A stretch of 64,000 nucleotides of DNA from Earliella scabrosa. Its lineage: Eukaryota; Basidiomycota; Agaricomycetes; Polyporales; Polyporaceae. How positions within the stretch are numbered: position 1 is the stretch's first letter; every line of letters starts with the position of its first letter. The stretch spans positions 682,001 through 746,000 of the forward strand of contig JABYQQ010000013.1 in NCBI GenBank assembly GCA_022605405.1, given 5' to 3'. This document shows positions 1 to 11,645 of this stretch, piece by piece. The notes under the pieces were generated by a model. That model did no database searches and was not told the origin of the DNA. It saw only the letters and a program-made list of their open reading frames with translations. The position numbers and the translations under genes are program-made.

Positions 1-1454
1 GATCCGTCGGGACCGCAGGGGGGTATCGGGCTTCGTCGAGTTCGTTGTCATAGTCGTCGGAGAAGTGGATATCGCGGCGCTCTCTTCCACCGGTGATGGA
101 AGTTGCACCATACCCGACTGTTGCGGGTTGAAATCGACGCATACATAGTAGAAACCTATAGGTGGCGGAGTTCATGTGTCAGTCAGTACCAATGACAGTC
201 CGTGGGCTTGGACAAGAGTGGCAGGGGAAGGCACGCGGGGTGGTTTGAGGCGAGCCGGGACGAGGTGACTGAATACTCACCAGCAAAGCTGGCACCGTTG
301 ATGTCCTGAACACGGTGATCCGGAACAAGGAACTTCTCCTTCCAACGCATAAAGACCGCACCGCGATTGAGCGCGTCCTGCATCGTCAAGTGGGGCTTCT
401 TGAGCTCGTTCTTCACATGGCGGAAGGCGGGGAATCGCGCCCAGTGGACCATATCCTCCTGCTCAGTTGCGCCCCAATTCCGCGTCAAGAACCCGTAGCG
501 ACTTCCAATTATCTCGGCGTCAAAGTAGGTCGTAAGCTCTGGCCAGTCGTCTGTCAAGCCGCGGATTCGGAGGTAGCCGCACAGGTGCGAGGAAGAAAAG
601 TCAACGTCCTAGGTTTCCAAGTATCGATGGATGAATCTTCCCTGAATCAATCACAATGCGGGCAGTACACGCACCACGATGGTCACATTCACGTCGTAGC
701 TATTTCTGCCACTCTTCTGCGTTCCTTGGAAGGTGGCGCCGGGGTATAGACAGTGGTGGCCTTGCGAGCGGACGCGGAGACGGGTAATGTCCGTCAGAGG
801 GTCCGGTGCTGATGAAGATGCTGCATGAGAACGCTGTCGGCTGCTCGTGTTGTGCGACTCGGCACGTTGTGCGACCGGCGCCTGGGAGGAAGAGGAAGAG
901 GCGGCAGCACCCGTGTCAATCGGGGAGAGCGTTGGACGAGTGAGGACGGGGGAGGACGGGGAGAGCTGCGGGAAACGGGGCGAGAGCACGGTAGCATGGG
1001 AAGTGGCGGGGAATGAGGTCGTTGAGGACTCTACCGTCGGGGTCGTGAAGGCGCGAGGGGCGGCGGCGTGTGCATCCATGGCTATATCCTGGGACGGAGA
1101 AAGTTCAATGGCCGGTGGACTCGGCGGGCTCGGGGAGTGGTTGGGCTCGTGTGGTTGCTGCGACAGGGCCTCATTGCCTGCAGGTTGCAATGATGCAGCG
1201 CGACGGAGAAGCTCTCTCTCCACCTCGGCAAACAGGCCTTCACGAGGGGGATGGGCGAGACGAGAGCGACACGAGGCGCACACAGGGCTCGCATCGACCG
1301 GTTGTGGGTCAACAGCGTCTTGCGAGAGGAGCAGTGCGCTCGGGGCCTCGGCGGAGAGAGGAGAGCGGCATGCGAAACACAACTTGATCTGGGCCTGGGG
1401 GGGCTCTGGCGGGGAGACATCGTGTATCGCAGGTGTGGCGTGTTCTGCGGGCAT
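1..1454 (-). CDS. GID4: GID4/Vid24, substrate receptor of the GID/CTLH E3 ubiquitin ligase (3' end beyond window)
   Basis: Partial gene, exons complement(<1..155, 281..608, 674..1454). GID4 recruits proteins bearing N-terminal proline-type degrons, such as gluconeogenic enzymes, to the GID ubiquitin ligase. The core matches the Vid24 beta-barrel: YPGATFQGTQKSGRNSYDV, then LTDDWPELTTYFDAEIIG, FMRWKEKFLVPDHR and DINGASFAGFYYVC across the exon joins. After FYYVCVDF the protein enters a Ser/Thr/Pro-rich insert at the left edge, so the final FYFH-type strands should lie outside the window. The start at 1454 is preferred over the in-frame ATG at 1628, because the codons between them look like a CT-rich leader. 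The N-terminal 200 residues are Ser/Pro-rich and hold two CxxC pairs (C26, C29, C59, C62). Family assignment is firm; the start is moderately sure. Confidence 0.92.
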
Positions 1455-1974
1455 GTTGGACGGACTGGACGGAGAGGAGGGAGATGGGACGCAGGACGGC
1501 GGCGGGTGGAGGTGGGAGAGGAGGAGAGAGAAGTGGAGAGTGTGGGAGGGAGAGGCGACGGCGGCTTCTGGCTGGGACTCTGGGGGAGGCCCTCTTCTGC
1601 AATCGCCAGTCACTTGCTCACGCGGCAATCAACCCATTTCGTCCGTGCTCGCATCTCGACCTGAGCCAAACCGAACACAATTGCTGCGTCCACAACACAC
1701 GTACTGGCTCCGGCCAGGGCCCGCTTCGCTCTTTCTCGGACACTGGGACACAACTCTACACATAGCGACCGCGACGGGCGCTGCAGTCGGAGACACTGCC
1801 CAGCCAGCCCCTGAGGACGGTCAAATTCATGTCGTGCGCTAGCGAGAGGCCTTGTGCCAGGCTAGTCGCAGACCCGTAGCAGCTCGCGGCGCGTGCATCA
1901 GGTGTGCGTGCACTACCAGCCCGCCCCGACAGAGTCAGTACATACTACATAGTCGCGCGCCACGGCAGAGCCGG

Positions 1975-2004
1975 CACCTGCTGCACCTGCTGCACCTGCT
2001 GCAC
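1975..2004. repeat. 9-base tandem repeat (CACCTGCTG)n
   Basis: Three full copies of CACCTGCTG followed by a partial CAC. It is a minisatellite-like triplet-family repeat in non-genic DNA upstream of GID4. No function can be assigned. Confidence 0.85.
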
Positions 2005-2951
2005 GCAAGCATCAACCTTGCGCCGTTCTAGAAAGCCTCTTGAGATCGCCCTGTCCAGACAGCAGCCAGCCGGGGCAGCCAGCCGTCTCTCGGCCTCGGC
2101 CCCAGCGCCACAGCCAGTGGCCATCCAGCTCGTGCACGCCTGGGTCGTCGTCGACGTCCCAAACTCCCAGCATGCCCAACTTGCAGGAGTGCAAGAGTGC
2201 GAGCAGATGTAGCCAGCAGGATGTCTTCGGCCCTGAGTCCTCCTATCCGGACATCGCCCCTGGCAGAACGCACGTAGCTCGAAACGCTCCGAGCGGGGGG
2301 TCATCCGAGTCTCCGAGTCCGAGCCGTCCTAGCCTCGCCTTCCGAGTCGCACTGCTTCCTCCGGCATCCTCTTCCTCTTCCCTGTGTAGGCTGTAGCTAC
2401 CTCCAACAAGCTCCATCCTCTCCCGCAACTCCGCAAGACGTGATCTCCGCCCTGCCCGTCCCGTCCAACGTCCGTGCCTGCACACGGCACCATCCGTCCA
2501 CCGGCGTGCGGCCTGTTCGGCGCAGCAATTGCAACAAGCCACAGCGCGAGAGTCGACAAACTCCGTGCCCGTGGATGCGGTACTGAGCAATAGCACTACT
2601 CCCGCGTGAGCTATCAGATTCATATGCCTGCGCAAGCACGGTCGGGGTTCTGCGATTGAGAAGGCAGAAACGAACACTCACCGATCGCGCAATGATACAG
2701 ATCCCCTCGGCCGTCCCCCCTCCGTCATCGCAACTGTCACTTGCGTGGGCGTGGAGAATGCGACTCCATAGGCATCGCCTTCTCCATCATCAGCATCCCA
2801 GGACGTCGTGCTCGAGCTCCAACATGCCCGCGTCGGCAAACAACCAAGGTTCGCACCCTATTTGGCGCCGAGTCCTCTCGGCAAGCACCAGAAGTACTAA
2901 CCACCTCCCCCATCACACACACTCGCGCCACTACGCGGAACAGTCACTCAG

Positions 2952-3578
2952 GATAATGCCACAGGTCCTCCCCAAGCCATCGATGCACTTCAAGTGGCGC
3001 CCATCGCAGGGACGCGCCTCCAATCCTCCTCTTCGTCCAACACTCGACTTGCAGCGCCAGTCTGGACGCCTCCGAACGCATTAATCAATGCGCTGGACGC
3101 CTGCCTGTCTCCGCATCGAACCATATCAACCCCGCACGAGATCTGAGTTCGCATCCGCGTCTCATCTGCAGAACCTACGCTGCGACGCTCTCGCGCGACG
3201 TCGACGTCCGTCCAGAAACGCCCGCGCTCCGAACGTTCGACGGCGCGTGAGGTCGCGCGTGAGCACCTGCGCCTCGACCATTCCCATGCCACCGCGTCCA
3301 GCCCAGCCTTCCCTTCCCCGCGCGCAGGCAGACACTGACGTTACGCGACGCTGCGACCATCGCCGCCGGGGAACATGTGCCTACCGGCCTTCCATTCCAT
3401 TCGCTGACGGCCTCCCCGCCGGCAGCTCGCACGCCGCGCCTGTACGTGTTCCGTTCTCACCTGCTCTCACACTCTCCCTCCTCCCAGTGGCATACCCACG
3501 GGCGTCTCGGAGCCCTGCCGACATGTCGCAGCCAAATGTCGATTGGCGACGAGGAGAGCGCCACAATTGGCGACTTGA
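2952..3578 (+). CDS. Weak candidate: multi-exon orphan gene (internal and 3' exons only)
   Basis: Four segments can be chained with correct GT/AG ends and matching phase: 2952..3106, 3172..3246, 3328..3441 and 3488..3578, ending in TGA. All three junctions are phase 2, and the introns are 65, 81 and 46 nt. The encoded peptide includes stretches such as GPPQAIDALQVAPIAGTRLQ and LRDAATIAAGEHVPTGLPFH with protein-like composition, but matches no family I know. The first donor (GTCTCC) is weak, the 5' end is not found, and the last exon is Arg-rich and less convincing. It may be a lineage-specific gene or chance. Confidence 0.2.
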
Positions 3579-3697
3579 ACGGGACAGCTCGAGCTGATGA
3601 TCCCCGTCTCGTACGTGTTGCATTCTCACGTGGTCCCACACCTTGCCGCTGTGCATAAGCTATCTACACGCGTCCCGAGGTTCCCGACATGTCGCAG
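3442..3697. repeat. Decayed direct duplication of about 90 bases (3442-3531 and 3611-3697)
   Basis: Two blocks of 90 and 87 bases lie about 170 bases apart. Each begins with GTACGTGTT followed by TTCTCAC nine to twelve bases in, and each ends with CCGACATGTCGCAG. Between the ends they align imperfectly, at roughly two thirds identity by eye. Both start with a good splice donor and contain a possible acceptor, so the unit resembles an intron plus the start of the next exon. The outer limits are uncertain. Confidence 0.5.
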
Positions 3698-4719
3698 GTG
3701 ATTGTCGAGGAGGGCCGCCACAACACAACCGACGACTCGGACGGAGCAGACGTCGCCCGTCATGCCCATGCTTATCCGACTGCCGGCGGCATCTTCTATC
3801 CCGCGCAAAGTCCGTCCTCGACGCTGGACCGCGGAAGCTGCACCGTTGTGCGTAAGTATCGTCCACCATTCCTGCGCCTCGGAGCGAGTATCCCGCTATC
3901 CTACTGAACAACCTCTAACCTCCCTCCCGATCACCCTGGAGCGCGACACCCTGAGGCTTCTATCCAGATCTCCAATCCACACCCATGGGGCCGGCGATCT
4001 CTTGTGGCAAGGGCGACAAGATGAGATGCGCGCCTGCGACACGGTGCGCGAAGCTCCCACCGTCTTCTCCATACAATTCAGATGTCCGGAGACACAGCAC
4101 ACACGACCTCTAGGTGCGCGCTGCGCCCCGGCAAGATGCCAAACTGACGCACATCTGGACGTAACCGCGGCGGATCCACGCGCGCCGACTTTGCGGGCGG
4201 AAGACGTCGACATCATTCATGGTGATCAACCCGCCGGTCGATAGACAATGATGTGTGAGCACTGGGTGGTGGCACTGCATTATAGGCGATGTACGGATAC
4301 GGCGGTACCACGGATTGTCTATCCTACACGACTCAACGGACTCAACTAGATCGCGTACAGTACTCGGTGCGCCTATACTACCACTGGGGAACTTAGTACT
4401 GTGCGCAGGAACACGGAACCAGAAAGGCCAAGGCTACATCAAAAGAGCGTCGCGGTGAGGAGGCGCATTGCCATGCAAATGGAAAGCAGGCAGCAATGTC
4501 AACGGTGCCACGATGAAGCAATGGGAGAAACCAAGAAATGGGTGAGGGGTGAGTTACAGAACCAAGGGCCGACAGTCCGTGCCGCCCAATCTATGTCTAG
4601 CATTATATGCCTAGAACTCGTCTCCAACTTTCGCGTGTCGTCAACTTCATTAACCGTCGTCGTCGTATACGTACTTGTGTCATCAAGAGGGAAGGAACAG
4701 CACTCAAGCTCCCGCGCCG

Positions 4720-7532
4720 TCACGCAGGCGACGCATTCGCCTTCTTCTCGCCATCGTTCTCCACCGACGGCTCGCCATGTACGGTGCCCTCGGCCTCAGT
4801 CGCGGCGTCCTCGCGGGAGACAGCCTCGCTGCTGCCGTTCTTCGCGTCCGCAGCGGGTACCTTCGCGGCGAGATCTGCCTGGGTCTGCTTCTCGGCATCG
4901 CCTGCATTTTGCTCCTCGTCGCCCGCCTTGCGGATCGTGCGCTTGAGCGTGTATCCACGGAGGAAGAGAACTGCACGTGGGACGTCAGCAGCGCTCGTCA
5001 CGGCACATGGCCGTCCGACGCGAGCGTGGGTCGATGCTCACCGAGGAAAAAGCCGACGCCCATGATCGGTGTGTTCACGATCCATATCGTGCTGATCGAG
5101 CGGGTGTATGCGTGCGTCAATGCGGCACGTTGCACAAGATCCTGTCGTGAATTCCAAGTGAGACGGCGGACTCGTGGACAGCCAGGAGAGTGACCAAGTG
5201 TCGGGGATGGAACATACAGGGATGTGAGGGATCTGTCTCACGATCTGCGTCAGAGCAGATGGGGAGGTGTCGATCGTGAGATTTGGTATTTTCGCGACGC
5301 GCGCGCGGAGTTCCTGCAGAACAAAGATGGTCGGTGAGACCTCACAAACACTGCCCCACATGATGTCCGACGCACGCTTGAGATGATGGCCTGTCCGACC
5401 GAAATCCCAACCGTGCCTCCAAGCGTCCGGATCAGTACGAAGGCAGCGGTGCTGGTTGCCATATCTTTCAGCGGCATGGCGGCTTGCAGGCCAATGAGAG
5501 GGGTCTAGTGGGATGGTTAGACATTGCAAGTATGCTGAACTGAAAAGCAGCGAGGGAAACGCACCTGGAACAAGGAGCCGATACCAAGGGCGGCGACCAG
5601 CAGGTAAAGAATCCGCTCCGCACTGTATACAGACGATCAGTAATCATTCCGCGATTGCGAGCGACATTACCCACGAGTTCGACGTATCATCCAGCATAGT
5701 CAGCAGGCCGTACCCAAGCGTCATAATCGCCCACGAGATCCACATGATGGGCCGCCAGCTTCCGGTGCGAGAGATGTACATGCCCGAGACGGCGGACATC
5801 AAGGAGGACAACAGAGAATAAGGGATCATCCTGAGGGTGGTGTATATGGATCATGCATGGAGCAGGAGTTGAGATGATGTCACCTACCGGATACCCGCAT
5901 TGGTCGCAGAGGAACCCAACACCTGGAAGTACACTGGGAGGTAGTATGCTCCAGTGAAAAACCCAAACGCGTGGAAAAACACCGTTATCAGGATCAATCC
6001 GGTGGTCCTGGTCTATATCAATGTGAGGTCGGTGTCAGAACAAAATCAGTGTAACGACAAACTTTGAACAACCGAGGAGGGATGATGGGTGACCTCGTCG
6101 TGTACAACTCGTTGACTGACGCCCCGATCAAGAGAGTGAAGCCGACTGCTAATGGGGCGATGCATTGAGGAGTGGACCCTATGCATCAGGAATTTTAGTG
6201 AGAGATCACTCGATCCGGATCGATGTTATACTGACAGCTCGATTCACTGAAATTGAATCCAACGAGAATGAGGACGACCCCGGCGACAATGGCAGTTAGT
6301 CCAATGAAATCGAAGTCGCGCACGTGCTCTCTCCAAGTTCTACCATGGTGCGGGTTGAGGTTGAGGAAGAAAAAGAGCAAGGCAAAGCCAACACCACCAG
6401 TCGGTCTGTTGCATGCTAGGGTAAAGACGTTGTTCCACACTGATCATGGGGAGATACTTGCAGGTTTATGAAGAAGCACCTGGATTCCAAGTGTCAAGGC
6501 AATTAGACGAGCTTCCAGGCGTCCGCTGACAAACGTGTGAAGCATACCATCGCCACGAAACATGGTCTGTAAATGCCTGTGGGTTATGGATGTTCAATCA
6601 CGAAAGCAAGAACCGGGGGGAAGGCACATACGCCGCCCAGTAATGGTCCGATAACACTGCACGTTGCTAGTGAGAAGCCATTGAAAGACACGGGCTGGAA
6701 TCCCCTCACCTAGCGATGCCCCAAGTAGCACCGATATACCCGCCATACTTGCCGCGGCTACAGACACATGAGAAAGCGCATACGGGAACCAGTAATATGC
6801 ACCTACTCTTGCAAAGATACAATATCGGAGATCGTGATCTGCACCAGCTGGATGATACCCCCGCCTCCAATACCTTGAACCGCGCGAGCGACGATGAGCC
6901 AGATCATGGTCTGCGCGGCACCGCATAATGCGGAGCCGAGCTGTCGAATCGGTGAGACATGTATTAGGAGCCAAGCATACTGAGTTGGTATGCTCACAAG
7001 GAAGATACCGATGGACGTGAATAGTACCGGTTTGCGCCCTGAGTGGGTTGTGAGTGATTGATATGAACAGAGGACTAGCAAGCGTACCCAATATATCCGA
7101 GAGTTTGCCATAGACAGGGCATAGCGCTGCAGAAGCTAGAAGATATGCACTGGCACAGACTTAGGAGCAAGGTATGGGAGGGAAAAGAAATACACACCTT
7201 CCTACCCAGCTGTAGTCCTTTCCACCCCCAAGCTTCTCTACTATGGTCGGCAGCGCAGTGGCGACGATGGTCTGCCGAACATTATTAGCGGAAGACGGGA
7301 ATTCGACACGTGCAATAGACGTCATGGGTGCCAAGAATGCGCGACATACCTGATCCAAGGCGGCAAGAAATACACAGGCCATGAGCCCAGTGAAGACAAG
7401 GCTCATTCTGTTATTTGGAAGTACATGCTCCTCGTTCGCCTTCCAGTGCCCGCCGGGCTTGGTCTTCGCGCCCTTCTCAGGATCCGAGGGGCGGGGCGCG
7501 GAAATGGAGTCGTTCTGCTTCTCCTCAGCCAT
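4720..7532 (-). CDS. MFS transporter of the 14-TM drug:H+ antiporter (DHA2) type
   Basis: A proton-driven plasma-membrane exporter of the class that moves drugs, toxins or secondary metabolites out of fungal cells. After a charged N-terminus come TM1 (MSLVFTGLMACVFLAALDQ), TIVATALPTIVEKLGG, GRKPVLFTSIGIFLV, the long signature ARAVQGIGGGGIIQLVQIT, motif C (SVIGPLLGG) and SWRWCFFINLPTGG, which is typical of the 14-TM branch. Later helices are seen in the exons near 5650-5950 and 5250-5480. The cytosolic C-terminus (from 4970) is Ala/Glu-rich. There are about a dozen short exons, for example 7350..7532, 7198..7271 and 4720..4970, but the full join was not fixed. Start 7532 (MAEEKQ) is favoured over the in-frame ATG at 7631. 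The substrate cannot be inferred, and no biosynthetic genes lie beside it. Confidence 0.85.
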
Positions 7533-8871
7533 CACTTCACGCGTTTGGAGACCGTTCACGGGCGGTGGTCGCGCAGAGACGCGAGATGCTGGAGTCAGGA
7601 GGCCGTAGGGGGTACGGTGCGGTGGGAACAAGAGCGCAAGGCGAACGGCGGATGGCTGAAGAGGTCATCATGCTAGATATTTAGAGATGGGAGGAAGCGC
7701 GTGACAAATCTGCCGCGGACTCGCGCGCATGCCGAGCAAGATCGGTACGGCACCAGCCGAGATGCCGCACGCCTTGCCTCCACGGTCCGAGTCACGGTTA
7801 GAACGATGGTCCACCCACTCGTCGCGCTTCGCCCAACGTCTTGCTCATTCTCTCTGCATTGTATGAGTAACCTGGGACTGTTCACATCACGCGAGTCGCG
7901 CTTAGACTGCGCTGGGCACCCGGTACTCGTTAGATATGTCAGCCCGGCATGTGTACCCCGGCAGGGCCCCACTTTCCTCCGACACTAGGATGCAACTCCG
8001 AGTGTACAAAACACCAACTGGCACTGCCTCGACGTCGCCCAACAAGCTCAACAAGCATGTCGCAGATGGACTCGCGCTCACTGAGTACTAGGTCTTTCGT
8101 CCGGGCCGTCGGAACGGGTGTACGGTCATCACCTCCCTGTCGCCGATTGTTGCTGGCACACATACTATGGGCGCCCGAGTCTCGATAGCTTATTCGTTGG
8201 CGTCCGGAAGGGACTCATAGAACAATGCCGACACTGCAGTTACGCACGCCCAATCAGAAATGGCAAATTAACTTGCGTGCACGTCGACGAACGGCGACAC
8301 AGCCGGACGGCATACCCTGAGCCTGTGGCGAGCGGTAAAATGAACTTCTTCACCGCACCACGGCCATGGTTCTTTCATGCCGGCCGCCGGTGTACATGGG
8401 ATCAACTTGAGTTGATGAGTACGTCAATACTTAGTACTGTGGACATCCATTCAACAACTACGCATGGGTAATCCTCCCACTCTACGTCTAAGTATACTGG
8501 GTGCGCATTGACCACAAAGAAGCTTCGGCTACTACGTGAAGGTAGACCCGTCAGGTTCAAAATGGGTGGACAAAACACTGAAACCGCCTTGCAAGAGCGT
8601 TCAAGGAGGATTTGATCAGTACTTGGTATGTGCTGCTTGTATCAGGTCCAGGTGAACTTGAAAGCACGATTTCAATTCGAGTGTGAAAGGTTTGAGCGCT
8701 CATTGAACTAAGTGAGATCCTTATACAGATCCAAGAAAGATGATCGCGATTATCTAACTTGGAGCTTACCTAATGCAATCTGTAGGGTCTTTCTCCTTCG
8801 CGCCTCAACCGTGCTGAACAGCCAGTCTTTTTCTTCCACCTACCACCATCTCTGTATCCTAGATTGCCCAG
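7533..8871. other. Divergent intergenic region (MFS promoter and Ran promoter)
   Basis: About 1.3 kb between the divergent MFS and Ran genes. Short frames are present but none has coding character or a domain. A pyrimidine-rich leader (about 8825-8860) precedes the Ran ATG. Nothing else is recognisable. Confidence 0.6.
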
Positions 8872-10001
8872 ATGGCCGACCAGTCCACCATCCCTACCTT
8901 CAAGCTCGTACTTGGTGTGTTTCCTGGCTTGTCGCGTGCACAAGCATCACTCACTGACGAAAACTTTCTCCTTCCCGCTATGTATCTTGATCGATGTCCG
9001 TGCCACTTGTGCATTTTCGCGTTATGTGGCCTTCGCATTGGGTGTTGACATCCTCTGGGACGATGGGACGCGATGACATGCAGTCGGCGACGGCGGTACT
9101 GGCAAAACCACCTTCGTCAAAGTGCGTATAACGTGCATTCATGCTTCGATCGCGTGCTGATATCTCATTCCTTCGTAGCGCCATTTGACGGGTGAATTCG
9201 AGAAGAAGTACATTGGTATGTGTATTAGTCGCGTCGCAGACCGCGATATTCCTCGCGCAGTGCATTGATTGCTTGATTGCGCCACCGCGTCGCTGCAGCC
9301 ACCCTCGGTGTCGAAGTGCACCCTCTCTCCTTCTCCACCAACTTCGGCACGATCTGCTTCAACGTATGGGATACCGCCGGTCAGGAGAAATTTGGTGGTC
9401 TCCGCGATGGCTACTACATCCAGGGCCAGTGCGGTATCATCATGTTCGACGTCACCTCCCGCATCACGTACAAGAACGTACCCAACTGGCACCGTGACCT
9501 CGAGCGTGTCTGCGAGAACATCCCCATCGTCCTCTGCGGCAACAAGGTCGACGTGAAGGTGCGTGCCCCGGAGCTTCGCCGAAATGAGGTCATTGCCTGT
9601 GCTGATCACTATATCTGGCATACAGGAGCGAAAAGTCAAGACTGGCCAGGTGACTTTCCACCGCAAGAAGAACATCCAGTACTTCGAGATCTCGGCGAAG
9701 TCGAACTACAACTTCGAGAAACCCTTCCTCTGGCTTGCCAGGAAGCTCGTTGGGTACGCTGTGCATGCAAGTCGTCCATATCACACTGCTCACGATATGT
9801 GCACAGCAACCCCACGCTCGAGTTCGTCGCCGCCCCTGCTCTTGCGCCCGCGGAGGTCCAGGTCGATGCCGCCCTCATGGAACAGTACCAGCGGGAGCTT
9901 GCACAGGTACGTCGGGTGTACTTGACTCGTCAGCGCGTGTTCTGACATGATACACCCAGGCCGAGGCCGTTCCCCTGCCAGAAGAAGATGACGATCTGTA
10001 A
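8872..10001 (+). CDS. GSP1: Ran/Gsp1 small GTPase (nuclear transport)
   Basis: Exons join(8872..8914, 9084..9121, 9179..9215, 9299..9558, 9626..9753, 9807..9906, 9960..10001) give 215 aa, the usual Ran length. Ran-GTP sets the direction of importin/exportin transport and helps spindle and nuclear-envelope assembly. Visible motifs are the P-loop [12 protein letters not shown], switch [11 protein letters not shown], switch [19 protein letters not shown], the guanine-specificity box GNKVDVK, and [19 protein letters not shown]. The acidic C-terminal tail ends EEDDDL, as in true Ran rather than other Ras-family members. Seven exons with three very short ones at the 5' end are typical of basidiomycetes. 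It is flanked by a divergent transporter and a convergent unknown gene. Confidence 0.98.
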
Positions 10002-10354
10002 CTTTACCCTATCACGATATCCCTCACGTCTATCCGCCATCTGTTTCCCTACGCACACTGTGACCACCATTGTTCCAATATAAAGCTCATCGCATCCCCG
10101 GAGTAGTCTCCCTCTCCCCCTGCTACGTCGCGCATTGTAGAAGTTGTTGTTGTTGGTGTTGCCCTTTGTATCGAATCTCTCTCCTACAGCAATGTCTTCA
10201 TGATGCAGCATAGGATCGTCGAACGCGTGTGCAATTCAACCGCATATGACACAGCCGAACCAGTCAGGATGGTAAGACACCCGAAGTAGAGACCTACCTA
10301 CACGTTACATCCGCCTCTTGCAGCTTCGATTTCTGACATACATTGCGAAAGCTG
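10002..10354. other. Convergent 3' flank between Ran and the unknown gene
   Basis: About 350 bases holding the 3' untranslated regions of two convergent genes. A TTGTTGTTGTTGG-like run lies near 10142. No gene is seen. Confidence 0.6.
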
Positions 10355-11645
10355 CTACTGCCGCTCGGACAGCTTGTTCAACCCATCGACGAGAAACTTG
10401 TATTCGAGACTTGTGAGCTTTCGGTCCACGACCAGCTTGTGTAGCCAGTCCCCCTTGTCCGTCAGCGAAGCCAGTCCGCGCAGGGATGCTGCATCTTTCA
10501 CACCGACGTCCACTAGCGCGGGGAGAATATGTGGGAGCGGTTGGGTCAGCGACCTCAAGAAGGCTGCCACGGGTTCGCTGCTGCTGCTGCTTGCCGCAGC
10601 AGGTGCACGGGACGCATTGGCGGATGTTGGTGAACGTTGAACTGCTGCAGTGGACGCCTGAGACCATCCCAGGGATGGACTAATAGTCGAAGATCGCTGG
10701 GAGAAGGGCCTCGTGGCTCGGGGCTCAGGGGAGGGATCCGGACTTGGAGCAGAGGCGCGTAGTCGAGCGAGCGGCGTGTCGGGAGATGGACTCGCATGTG
10801 GTTCAGTGACCAGCGTCTGCGAACGTGCTCTGGATTCCGGTGCACCCTAGACGGCGTTGAATGGTCAAACGTTGTCGAGATCAGCTCATACGGATACCGA
10901 TACCTGAGACGATTTCGCCGATGACTTGGGGGCAGAAGGCCCATCCGTGCGCTTGCATCTGACTGGGGCCGAGTTCTCTTTACTGCTCTCCCTTTTGATG
11001 CGAGCAGATGCTGGCCCTCGAGCGTGGCTGGAGACGCTCTGGCAAACTCTTCGTTTCGATCTCTGTCCGCGCAATGGGTAAATAGCGGTGACAAACAAGA
11101 AGGAGCGGGCTGAAACCCACATAAACACTCTGGGCTTTCCACCGGAGCCATATGCGAGCATATGCAGTCGCAGGCCAGACATCTTCGTAGCACTCAATCA
11201 TCGGGACGTGCCTAGCCACCTACGATCCCGAGTTAGAGAGGCCAGGCTCGGGATTATCTTGTCGGGAGCAAGATCGCACGCTTTGTCTGTACTTGTTCAG
11301 CCTTGTGTCTGGCTGGTCTTGGAAAGTATGCTTGGGGTCGAGGTACCTGTGCGCGCATGTATTCATTTTGTCCTGCAGAATCATGATCGTGAAGATCGAG
11401 AGATGCATTTGCTAGAAAGCAAGATGGTTCGGTAATACCATAAAGCCCCGAAAGATCTCTGTCTTCTCAGTCAGGCCCATAAGGGCTTGTAACGACTTGT
11501 CCGGGTCCCGACATTTCTCTGCATAGACATTGAGGGGCAGACCCGTCGGTTTGGAGTACACATCGGAGCGTTTCTTCTTCTTGAAGACTACGCATAGAAG
11601 TAATGGCCAGATCCTCGAGTGGTTATGGGTGATGCGCTTACCCAT
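10355..11645 (-). CDS. Unrecognised nuclear-type protein, basic/Ser-Pro-rich with a helical C-terminal domain
   Basis: I do not recognise this gene. Supported parts are a 4-nt first exon (11642..11645, ATGG), an exon beginning at 11587 (MVFKKKKRSDVYSKPTGLPL), an internal exon ending at 10904, and the last exon 10355..10846; the intron 10847..10903 is clear. The exons between about 10990 and 11440 could not be resolved. The middle is basic and Ser-rich (KRESSKENSAPVRCKRTDGP). The last about 70 residues look like a folded helical domain (FLRSLTQPLPHILPALVDVG to FLVDGLNKLSERQ), loosely SAM-like. The N-terminus weakly recalls BRCT/Rap1-like proteins of basidiomycetes, but this is a guess. The gene model is incomplete. 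Confidence 0.5.

Larger units (their letters stand above)
1455..4719. other. Long GC-rich stretch without a recognised gene
   Basis: About 3.2 kb between the 5' end of GID4 and the 3' end of the MFS gene. Many overlapping open frames exist on both strands, as expected in GC-rich DNA, but none shows a recognisable domain. The left part must contain the GID4 promoter and leader. A 9-base tandem repeat lies near 1975. A chain of phase-compatible exons is possible on the plus strand at 2952-3578, and a decayed duplication lies at 3442-3697. From about 4250 to 4719 I see nothing beyond the probable 3' flank of the MFS gene. Confidence 0.6.

Noticed and set aside
847..1842. 331-residue open frame on the plus strand
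   Set aside because: It is antisense to GID4, Gly/Arg/Glu-rich and without a domain. The opposite strand carries the conserved Vid24 protein.
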